From contig NC_016462.1 in NCBI RefSeq assembly GCF_000226115.1, positions 496,001-560,000 on the forward strand: a stretch of DNA of 64,000 bases. The letters run 5' to 3'. Below, in pieces: positions 48,477-56,903 of the stretch. Each line of letters opens with the position of its first letter. Position 1 is the stretch's first letter. The notes beneath the pieces are model-generated. The model had not been told where the DNA came from, ran no database searches, and saw only the letters and a list, made by a program, of their open reading frames with translations. The translations under genes and the position numbers were made by a program. The DNA comes from Thermothielavioides terrestris NRRL 8126 (taxonomy: Eukaryota > Ascomycota > Sordariomycetes > Sordariales > Chaetomiaceae).

Positions 48477-50291
48477 CTACCGCCCCCTCCGCCTCGGATC
48501 CAGCGCCTCGGCCCTCCTCATCTCCCGCATCTCCTTAGTGCCCAGACTGCCGAGGCCGCCCTCGCTGCGCCTCTCCCACCCGCCGAGGCGCACAACAAGA
48601 CAGGTAGCATTGTCGCCGTCGGCGGACACCTCGGTGGCGTACTCGACGACCCTGCGGGCGCCCTCGTCGGGGGTGGCGGCCTCCTTGACGACGTCGACGA
48701 TCTCGCGGTCGCTGAGGGCGCCGCTGACGCCGTCGCTGACGAGCACGAGGAAGGCGAAGGCGGCGGGGGCCAGCTCGACGCGGACGACGTCGGGCTCGGC
48801 GGACACGCCGACGCGCTTGGCCGCCACGTCGCCGAACGCGCGGCTGTTGGCCAGCCCCTCGATGCGCTCCTCGCCGAGCGAGTCGGTGACCAGCGAGTCG
48901 GCCAGGAAGCGCCGCAGGCGCCGCGCCTCGGCGGGCGCCGAAGGCCGGTGGTCCGCCGTCAGCGCCACCGGCGCGCCCGTCGCCGTCTCGCACAGCAGCG
49001 CGCGCGTGTCGCCCACGTGCGCGACTACCAGCGTGCTGTGCGCCGCCGGGTGCCAGAAGGGGGACGGGGTCGGCGTGGAGATGAGCGCGACCGAGGCGGT
49101 CGAGCCGCCTTTGAAGCGCGTCGGCCCGCCGATGCCGTGGCCCGAGGGCGGCAGGTGCGGCGAGCCGAGGATCTCGTCCTTGTTGAGCGGGATGTCGGCG
49201 ACGTAGGGGTCGTCCGGGTCGGGCTTGCGCGCCTGCGCCGTGACGAAGTCGAGGTCGGCGCGCAGGAAGGCGTACGTGAGGACCGATTCGAGGGTTGTCG
49301 GGCCAGAGGAGTGTCGTGGTTGGGCAGGGGAAGCAGAAGGGTGGCCGGGTGCTGAGGAGGAGGAGGAGGAGGAGGAGGAGGAGGAGGACTCGCGCGTCGA
49401 GGGTGCGATAGGCACGTCGAAGTGGTCGGGGCGAAAGCGGCGGAAGTAGCCGCCGACTGTGCGCTTGTACTCGGCCAGGAGCTCGGCTTGGAGCCGGGCG
49501 GCTTTGGAGCTGTCCGCGGCAGCTGCTTGGTGCTGTTTGCCCGGGTCGTGTTGTTGCTGTGGCTTTGTCTCCTGCGGGCCGGCCCAGCTGCTGTCGGGGT
49601 CGCGGGTCGAGTCCGGTGCGCCGTGGTCTCGCTTCAGACTGCTCTTCAGGCCGAACTCGGCCGCGGCCTGCTCAATGTACCCGTGCAGCTCGTCGCGGAG
49701 GAAGTCGCTGCACTCGCTGCCGCCGTGACCGTCGAAGACGCCAAAGTAGAAGACCTGCGGATCCCCCAGGGCGCTGTCGGCGCTGGTTCCCTCGCCGGCC
49801 GTCCTGGCGGCCTGGCTGCGCACCAGACTGATGGGTACCCGCTTGGCGAAGGCGGGCATGTGGATGGTTCCGGCCTGGTACGTGTCCTCGTTGTAGATGC
49901 GCTGCCCGCGGGACGCCGAGACGCCAAAGTGGTGCTTGGCGCTGCGCAGGGGTATTCGCACGACGGTCAGGTCGCGGCTGGGCATGTTCGGGGGCGTCAC
50001 GGCCGGGCCGGACCCCGGGGCCGGGGTGTGGGGTGTCGAGGCGGACCGCGGGAGCTTGTGGCCGGGGCCGGCCGACGACCGCGAGTCGGGATGCAGCGAC
50101 GAGGAAGGGAGGTGCGTCACGAAGTAGTTGTGGAAGCCGCGGCGGAAGGGTCGGTTGGCGAGTTGCCGGCCGGGGCTACCGTCACGGAGGTCCGGCGCGT
50201 CGCGGAGAGGCAGAGCCAGGACTGCTGTTGCTCGGGTCGGCGCTCGGAGCGGACGGCGCGCTCCAGCAATGCGTAGCGCGCGCAGCGACAT
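48477..50291 (-). CDS. Mitochondrial-type protein phosphatase 2C (PTC6-like)
   Basis: A single exon on the minus strand, 604 aa from the chosen ATG at 50291. The frame is open further, with in-frame ATGs at 50432, 50408 and 50351. I chose 50291 because it puts an Arg-rich, acid-free presequence (MSLRALRIAGARRPLRAPTR) at the N-terminus, typical of mitochondrial import. PP2C motifs follow in order: SRGQRIYNEDTYQAG, FYFGVFDGHGGSECS, VAHVGDTRALL, LTADHRP and LVLVSDGVSGALSD, with metal-binding Asp residues. A serine run (about 11) is encoded by the (GAG)n tract at 49354-49388. A related yeast protein, Ptc6, is mitochondrial and linked to mitophagy and pyruvate dehydrogenase control. The PTC6 label is by analogy; PTC5-like is the alternative. 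Confidence 0.85.
   Translation of the reverse strand: MSLRALRIAGARRPLRAPTRATAVLALPLRDAPDLRDGSPGRQLANRPFRRGFHNYFVTHLPSSSLHPDSRSSAGPGHKLPRSASTPHTPAPGSGPAVTPPNMPSRDLTVVRIPLRSAKHHFGVSASRGQRIYNEDTYQAGTIHMPAFAKRVPISLVRSQAARTAGEGTSADSALGDPQVFYFGVFDGHGGSECSDFLRDELHGYIEQAAAEFGLKSSLKRDHGAPDSTRDPDSSWAGPQETKPQQQHDPGKQHQAAAADSSKAARLQAELLAEYKRTVGGYFRRFRPDHFDVPIAPSTRESSSSSSSSSSSSAPGHPSASPAQPRHSSGPTTLESVLTYAFLRADLDFVTAQARKPDPDDPYVADIPLNKDEILGSPHLPPSGHGIGGPTRFKGGSTASVALISTPTPSPFWHPAAHSTLVVAHVGDTRALLCETATGAPVALTADHRPSAPAEARRLRRFLADSLVTDSLGEERIEGLANSRAFGDVAAKRVGVSAEPDVVRVELAPAAFAFLVLVSDGVSGALSDREIVDVVKEAATPDEGARRVVEYATEVSADGDNATCLVVRLGGWERRSEGGLGSLGTKEMREMRRAEALDPRRRGR
49354..49388. repeat. (GAG)n trinucleotide repeat inside PP2C gene
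   Basis: About 11 tandem GAG/GGA codon units; on the coding (minus) strand this is a polyserine tract between YFRRFRPDHFD and the catalytic half. It is a likely length polymorphism. Confidence 0.85.
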
Positions 50292-51418
50292 GGCGGCGCT
50301 CCTTACGCGTGTCTCTCGGCTGGCGTGGAAGAAGGTTGCGACATAGTTCATGAAGGCATCAAGAAGCGTTGCGTGTCGCACTGGAGGACCCCCAATCTGT
50401 CCGAGCATCCGACGGCGGGACGACGCGGGCATTGCGCTCGCGCTGGGCCGACAACGTGGAGGTTAGTGTTAATGCAGGCTCCCGACTGGCGAACCGAAGA
50501 TGCAGCAGCTGAGCAGGCCCGGAGTGCGCTGCCATTGCACAACAAGACGACTCGGTGGCACAGTGAGGCGGCCAACGAGGGGCTGAACTGGTGGTGTCGG
50601 AGCTGTTGGGGACGGCGGACAGCCCAGGGTGTTGGGCCGGAGCGCTTGCAGCAGCTTCACAGCAGCTGGAGCGCGCCGTTGCAGGGGACTGGTGGGACAA
50701 TGCAGGGCTGTGCTTGGCAAGATAACCTCCTTCCAGGTTGGCAAGTCAGGCCCTGGTCCAATGGAAATTATTCGGTGACCTGGGAGAGCTTTTCCACCGA
50801 GAAACGTTTTTTCCTGCTGAAATTGCGAAAATAGATATGGATGCTGTATCCCTGAGCACACCCGTATATGGAATGGAACCAGGAATACGGTAGCAATGTG
50901 GCTCTCTTTCATACACCATCTTGTTCTGTTTCTCCCGATTTACATACACTAACTCGGAGGCACGGGGGGCGGCGTCAAGTTCCTCAACGCAAAGGACGGA
51001 ATCCAAGTGTCGAAGCAAGTGAAACATCCACTGCGTGGATGGAAGGCATCCACAGAGAGAATGGGCTTGGTGGGGCTGTCCATTACAGCCAACGTCATCT
51101 GTTTGAATTACTAGGTATCTAGCGGAGTTGAGCCCACAGCAGTGCGTGGCTTGGCAGCTGCGGAGACTTTGTCCACTTACACAGCACAGCTCAAACTTAC
51201 TGTGAACGGAATACGAACTACAGCCTCCCTCTCCCTCACTTCCAGGGTTCAACCAATCCGTGCAGACAAGTGTGAGCGAACCGGAGTTGAGAGTGTCTCC
51301 ACGCCGAACCCTTGAAACGGTTGGCCGCGGCGACACCTGCTGCCCCTCTCGCCCTCCTTCCCCCAACACCCCGTGTTCCCCTCTGCGACCGCATGAGGCC
51401 GCTCACGAGGTGGGCGAC
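50292..51418. other. Divergent promoter region PP2C / BTB-like gene
   Basis: It holds the two promoters. The frame upstream of the PP2C start stays open to 50432, so a longer PP2C N-terminus is possible. Likewise the BTB-like frame is open back to about 51260 without an ATG. No independent gene is seen. Confidence 0.5.
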
Positions 51419-52578
51419 ATGGAAGATGGCCAGGATGGCGATTCTGCAGACTCGGCCACCCAGCCGGACTTGCGGATCGTCGAGATCGTGCCGGACGGGG
51501 ACATCCTTCTGGACGTAACCTTCGAGACGTCCAAGGAGACGCTGAAGGCTGCGAGGAGGGCTGCGAGGAGTGCTGCGAGGTCCAGGCCCGGCCAGCAAAG
51601 TGCGCCGCCAGCCCTCGAGGCGACAACGCGTGTCCGATACAGGACTCATCTCGCTGTCCTGAAGCAGAACTCGAAGTACTTCGACAATCTGCTCAGCGAC
51701 ACGAGATTTGCTGAAGCCAGGTCGATCGAGGCCCGCTTCCAGCAGCTGGCCCTGAAGAACGTGAAGCCGTCCGAGGCCGAGGCCGCCGAGCTCCCCGTGG
51801 TGCACATTCACGAGGACGACGAGGCGACCCGGTCGGCAGAGCAGGCCGCTGTCTTCGAAGACCTCTTGAGGATCCTCCATCGGAAGCAGTCCACCAACCC
51901 CAAGGCCGTGACGATGCAGTATCTGGCCGTGCTGGCCGTCCTGGCTGACCGCTTCGCCTGCACGGCCACGGTGTCGAGGTACCTGAATGCGCTGAAATAC
52001 AAATGGCCTGCCACGCAGACCCGGCTGTCGAGAGACGACGGTCCTGCGCTCAGCAGATCGGCCGAGGAGACCCTCCGGCAGAAAATACTCGTATCGTGGC
52101 TGCTCGACCAGCCGCTGAAGATGCACACTGCCACCCGTGAGCTCATCATGTACGGCTCGAGGAGATGGAGCGCCTCGTTTGACGAAGACGAGGAGGGCAC
52201 CAGCGCCGCCTGGTGGGATCTCCCCGACGACCTCGAAAGTGAGCAGCTCCCGTCCGTTCCGTTCCATCGAATAAATCCCCGTAGCATTCCTAGGTACCCG
52301 CCTCTGACTAAAATATCCTGCTCCCCAGGAGAGCTCCAGTATCGCCGCGAATGCATTCTCGCCACCATCGCCTCCGTACAGCGGCACTTCCTGCAGCTCT
52401 ACACGTCCCGCACGCGGCAATGCAAACTGGGCTACGAATCCAGCCCCAGCTGCGACTCCTACCAGCTCGGCGAGATGGTCAAGTTCCTGTGCAGCCGCGG
52501 CCTGCTGGTGCTCTCCGACTTTGCGTCCCATACAGGTAGCCACCACCACCACCACCATAATTACCCAGGCACCACCAC

Positions 52579-52610
<32 letters not shown>

Positions 52611-53188
52611 ACGCCCGCGACCTCGCCGCCACCACCGACATCGGCCACATCCTCGCGACCCTCAAGCAGTGCCCGGCCTACCAGATCGACAAGCACCACA
52701 CCAACTGCGGCCTGCGCACCCGCCTGCTGCCCGCGCTCGAGCACATCCAGGCGATGCTCTCGTCCAACGTGGTGTCGATCTCGCGCGCGGCCTGGGCCCG
52801 CGACCGCGAGCGCGTCGCCTGGTGCCGCAGTCTGCTGCTGCGGGAGGAGGAGGAGGAGGAGGAGGAGGCGGGGGGGCGGCGGCACGGCGCAGGTGGAAAA
52901 ACCAGCGGGAAAGGGGAAAAGAGCGACAGCAGGAGAGAAAAAAACGGGAAGGAGAAGAAGAGGGCGGAGGCGGAGGAGGAGGAGGAGCAGCAGTCGTCGG
53001 CGAGGGTGTTCCGCTTCACGCGTGCCGTGGCGACGGACCCGCGGCTGAGGTACGAGGGCGCGCTGGCGGTCGACGCGATGGCGCGGGCGCTGTTTACGGC
53101 CACCGAGTGGGACTGGACGCCCGACGAGCGGGAGGACTCGAGGGGGGTCGAGTTTGGGCGGTGCAGGCCGGCCGACGTTTTGAAGTAG
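51419..53188 (+). CDS. BTB/POZ-like fungal protein
   Basis: The start is ATG 51419 (MEDGQDGDSADSATQ), the first ATG of the frame. A 90-nt intron, 52239-52328 (GTGAGC...CCCCAG), joins DDLE to RELQYRREC; the product is about 559 aa spliced. Residues of about 20-200 look like the BTB-type fold common in Sordariales proteins: RIVEIVPDGDILLDVTFE, RTHLAVLKQNSKYFDNLL, VHIHEDDEATRS and YLAVLAVLADRFACTATVSRY. The rest is helical, with His, Thr and Ala runs (from codon repeats at about 52538-52612), a Glu run (from 52845) and a basic Lys/Glu linker. A second intron starting at the GTAGCC near 52535 is possible but not supported. Likely an adaptor; function unknown. Confidence 0.75.
52239..52328 (+). 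other. 90-nt in-frame intron of the BTB-like gene
   Basis: GTGAGC donor, CTGACTAAA branch-like string and CCCCAG acceptor. Its length is a multiple of three and it has no in-frame stop, so retention would add 30 residues without truncating the protein. Confidence 0.7.
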
Positions 53189-53975
53189 ATCGTCATGGCA
53201 TGGCAAGCAGGGCTGCGCTGGGTTAATATGAAGGAGATGGGGTTTGTGATGGGCAAAGGTACCCCGGGTTGTGGTGATGGGTTTCTTACGCCTCTGTGCG
53301 GCGACGGCGACGACAATAATTAATACCAACAACAACGTGGCATCTGTCCTATCGACGGAAAGAAAAATGAGGGTTCAACCCGGTGCGGCCGAGAGATGGC
53401 GACGCGTGGGCGGGAAGGATAGAAAAGTTCCCCGAAAAATTCAATGACTAAAAAGCTCACCAGTCCAACCCCCTCCGTACCGGAGATGGGGGTGGCCCAG
53501 CTACGAAAACCCCGAGGGGGTTTTACTCTGGGATCGAACTGGGGACCTCTTCGAGCGAGGCCCGGAGATCCCCAGTCCAGCCCAGCTCCCCCCAACTAGG
53601 CCACCTGGCCCTGTGGGGGGAAGTTGGTGGTAGGAAGTGCGGAAGTTGTACATATAGTGCGTGCGCCGGGAAGGAGCGCGGTTTGGTGGTCCGGGCTGGC
53701 AGAGGCAGAGTTGGGATGGAAGGGCGGTCCCGTCAGTATCGGGGCAATTTGCCCTAAGGCTCGTTCGTGCTCATGATGGCTTCCAATGCCTACCACGCGC
53801 GACTCGACGGTGCGTCAACACCAGACCGTTGGAACCCCCTGGTCGACCGACATCATCGTGCTCAGCATGGGTAGCCGTGGTCACTCTGAACGCAATCGCC
53901 GTATATTAAAATATCGTCACGAACCGAGTCCAGTTGGGATATGTGCCGCCACCCTCCCGCAAGATGTCCATGGCT
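53189..53975. other. Convergent 3' intergenic region BTB-like / FTR1
   Basis: It contains the 3' flanks of both genes and the tRNA-like/SINE-like element at about 53505-53610. No protein gene is seen. Confidence 0.5.
53505..53610 (-). mobile_element. tRNA-like Pol III element, candidate SINE head
   Basis: On the minus strand, TGGCCTAGTTGG at 53603-53592 fits the tRNA box A. GTTCGATCC at 53539-53531 fits box B (GWTCRANNC), about 61 nt away. A perfect hairpin AAAACCCC-GAG-GGGG-TTTT follows at about 53506-53524, and its T4 could end a Pol III transcript. No full cloverleaf forms: the acceptor arm GGCCAGG has no partner and the T-arm pairs poorly. It is therefore better explained as a tRNA-derived SINE or a decayed tRNA gene than as a working tRNA. 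Element ends and target-site duplications were not identified. Confidence 0.5.
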
Positions 53976-55441
53976 CTACGCCCCGACCTGCGTCACCTCA
54001 TCCGTGGGACTCGTCTTGCTCTCCTGCCTCCCATACTTTCCACTGCCCTGGTCCTCCGCTTCCGAATCTGCCGGCGACAGTGGCGCATCCTTCCGCTTCA
54101 TCAACGGCCAGTGGCCCTTCACCTCGCGGTATCTCATGAGGAAGAAGGCAGCCATCACGCACAGCCAGTACAGGTTGTACGAGAGAACCGAGCCGTAGGT
54201 CGCCGAGTTGGTCCACCCGAAGATGGCGTTGAAGAAGCCCCAGCCGCTGCCGCCGTTGTAGTTCGGGTTGCAGCACTGTGCGCACATTTATCAGCCCGAG
54301 CCTGTTCTGCAGTTGGGGTCGTTGTACCAGGGCAACTCACGTTGACATGCCACACAGATCTGTCAATGTCATACGACCCAGGGCCCTCGCCCAGCTCGGC
54401 GACGTCGCTGCCGACCAGCTGCTGCCATTCGTCCTGCTCGAAGCTCCACACGGCGCGCGAGAAGAGCCCGGCGGCGACAAGGTAGAGCAGGCAGGTGGAG
54501 ATGACAAGGAAGATCTGCATCTTGGTCGACGAACCGCCCCTAAGACAGTCAAGACAGTCAGCGCCACCTGTTCGTCCACCTCTACACCGCAGCTTGCGGG
54601 GGCCACTTACTTGTACAAGACATATCCGACCGCCACCCCAGCGGCGAGGCCGACGACCACGGCCAGCGGCACGGCGGTCGCGGGCGCGGTGAAGGTCACG
54701 CCGGCGATGAAGACGACGGCCTCGATGCCCTCGCGCAGCACGGTCACGAAGGGCAGGGCGAACATGGCGTAGCGCTCCATCCACCGCTTGACGCGGCCGC
54801 CCTTGGTCTCGCCGGCGGCCGGGTGGCGGTCCATGACGGCGGCCAGCTTGGCGCGCCACTTGTCCTGCATGCGGCCGATGCGCAGCAGGGCGGCGCCGAC
54901 GACGCTGATGATGAGGCTGGCGACGAGCGCGAAGGCGCCCTCGAAGCGCAGCTCGGACGTGTCCCACTTGTTGACGCCCGCGGTGTAGAAGACGGCGATC
55001 AGCGCCGCCGCGATGATCAGGCAGATCAGCAGGCCGAGGAAGGTGCCGAGCCAGACCTGGGGTTGCCCCGCGTTCAGGTTTTGTCAGCCGGGCCAACGTT
55101 GGGTAAAGGAAGGGAAGGGATGGTGCCATGAAGCGGTCGAGGAGAGGGGAGAGAGGTAAGAGAAAATGGGATTGCATGATGGTCGAGGTGAGGAGGGATG
55201 GGAATGGTGGTGGAAAAAACGATGTCACAGGCGAGGATGACACATGGTGAACTCGTCCGGAATGGATAGACAGAGAAGAAACAGAGGGGGGGCCTACCTG
55301 GCGCACCAGCCGCTTGTGCAGCACCTTGTCATCGTCGAGGGTCTGCTTGAGAAAGGCGAGCAGCACCGAGACGATGATGACCGTCTCGAGCGCTTCGCGG
55401 AAGGTCACCAGGAAAATGGGGACGGAGAAGACGTCTGGCAT
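53976..55441 (-). CDS. FTR1: High-affinity iron permease FTR1
   Basis: Minus-strand exons are 55441-55298, 55056-54611, 54539-54341 and 54275-53976; phases are consistent and the product is 362 aa. It moves Fe(III) across the plasma membrane as the partner of the ferroxidase FET3, its divergent neighbour. Two REXLE-type iron-transfer motifs are visible in membrane helices: REALE at residues 15-19 and REGIE at 156-160. Several hydrophobic segments follow ([54 protein letters not shown]). The C-terminus is hydrophilic ([15 protein letters not shown] onward). The first intron is long (241 nt). The start is the ATG at [10 protein letters not shown]. Two ATCAGATAA sites lie 123-155 nt upstream of the ATG, consistent with repression in iron-replete cells. 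Confidence 0.96.
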
Positions 55442-55563
55442 TTTGGGACGCGTCTTTCTGCTCAATTGAGGCCTCAAGGGAGAAGGAGGAGTGCAAGGCC
55501 GGTTGAGGGGCTTGCGATGGGAGGACGCAGGACAAAGTAAGTTTAGGGGGGGGGAGAGCGCGA

Positions 55564-55572
55564 TTATCTGAT
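55564..55572 (-). promoter_or_regulatory. Iron-responsive GATA site 1 (ATCAGATAA)
   Basis: TTATCTGAT on the plus strand, a perfect match to ATCWGATAA, the consensus for fungal SRE/SreA/Urbs1-type siderophore and iron-uptake repressors. It lies 123 nt upstream of the FTR1 ATG. Confidence 0.7.
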
Positions 55573-55587
55573 CGAGCGATAAAATTC

Positions 55588-55596
55588 ATCAGATAA
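55588..55596 (+). promoter_or_regulatory. Iron-responsive GATA site 2 (ATCAGATAA)
   Basis: A perfect ATCAGATAA, in inverted orientation to site 1 and 15 bp from it, forming an inverted pair close to FTR1. Confidence 0.7.
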
Positions 55597-56603
55597 CCAG
55601 GGTGCACTCACGCTCCACACCGGCTACGCGCCGGAACCCAACGTGTGGGGGTTTATTTGCTAATGAGCCCCGACTATGGAAACACATGACATGACACTGC
55701 GGAGTACACTACTACACTACACGTGTAAGCATTCCGCGCATCGGTTGATGTCGGCTGCACGACTACACTAGGGCCCGTTTGTTAAATCGCGCTTTCCGCG
55801 GCGTGGGATACCAGGTAGTTGTGGTGGCCGGTTTTCATCTGCCGGGTGATTTATGTGTGTACATACAGTATGATTCAGGGATGGTCTCTTCACCCAATTT
55901 GGTCTGCCTCTCTCCTGTCTGCGGAATGGCACAGGTCCCAGAGCAGCCAAATTCCGTACAATACTGCAACGTCAACGCTACTCACTGACGTGACTCTCCA
56001 CGAATTCGGCAAATTCTAGCTCTCAGGCGATGTCGGACGAGAAACGACTCATGCCAAGCACCTAGCGCTCGGCCAAGGGTAGCCAAGTTCAGTTAAGCGA
56101 TGCGGATCCAACAAGACCCTCTCTCCGTCCCCACCGCCTCCGGTGCATGTCTCATTCGATCGAGGTACCTTCACTCGTTAGTGAGTGTGTGTCCTGAAAA
56201 TTCCCTGGGACCGCGGACGAAGCCGGTTGGCACAGTGGAGACACACGGCCGCGCACCTTGTCGGTCAGCGTAGTATAGTATACACTCCACCATAACCTCA
56301 TACACTACCTAGTCAACTTGCTTGTTGTTCCGGTTACGGCCGTGGCACCCACCCGCAGAGGCAGAGGGTTTCACGGGCGAGTGGGTTGCAAGGTCGTTCT
56401 GCTTGCCCTCCCCCCCTGCGCCCTTCCCCCTCCTTCCCCCCCTGTTGTTGATGGCACACGGCTGTCGTGACACCGGCGGTGCAAGCGTGGGGCTGGATCC
56501 GGCAATCCTTCCGTATCCTCCCGCGTGTGGGTGGGTTGGCCTGCAAAATTTCTGCACTTCTCGCTCCCGCCTCGATCTGATAGGGCACAGGCATCCCTTA
56601 TGA

Positions 56604-56612
56604 TTATCTGAT
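56604..56612 (-). promoter_or_regulatory. Iron-responsive GATA site 3 (ATCAGATAA)
   Basis: TTATCTGAT on the plus strand, 292 nt upstream of the FET3 ATG. A further GATAAG follows within 5-10 bp, giving a second pair of GATA cores near FET3. Confidence 0.7.
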
Positions 56613-56903
56613 TTGATTGATAAGATCTTCCAAACCACCCCCCTGGCTCTCAGCCGAGGGACTCGACTCTGCTCAGACTCCTCCCTCATTCCCTCTTCGG
56701 GTGGTCGCCTGAGTGAGAAGATTTTGCCTGGCGCTTGTGGGAGACCGCGCTGGGGCGAGTTGAGTTCCAACCGGCCGATGGGCACACACTGACACAACAA
56801 CGTGAGCAATATTTACACAAACACACCGGCACACCACCACACCACCACACCACCACATCACCACAACGCGGTCTCGCCAAGATAGCCTGCCTTCAAGACA
56901 GAC

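Larger units (their letters stand above)
55442..56903. promoter_or_regulatory. Shared divergent FTR1-FET3 promoter
   Basis: 1.46 kb between the two start codons, with three perfect ATCAGATAA sites listed separately. An extra GATAAG lies at about 56617. A CACCACACC-rich leader tract precedes the FET3 ATG (56820-56868). No independent gene is supported. Confidence 0.75.

Noticed and set aside
51236..53335. 699-codon minus-strand frame over the BTB-like gene
   Set aside because: It contains long Gly, Leu and Val runs from the complementary codon repeats; the sense frame has BTB-like motifs and a proper intron.
53505..53610. Functional tRNA gene
   Set aside because: A and B boxes are present but no cloverleaf, acceptor pairing or clear anticodon loop could be drawn.
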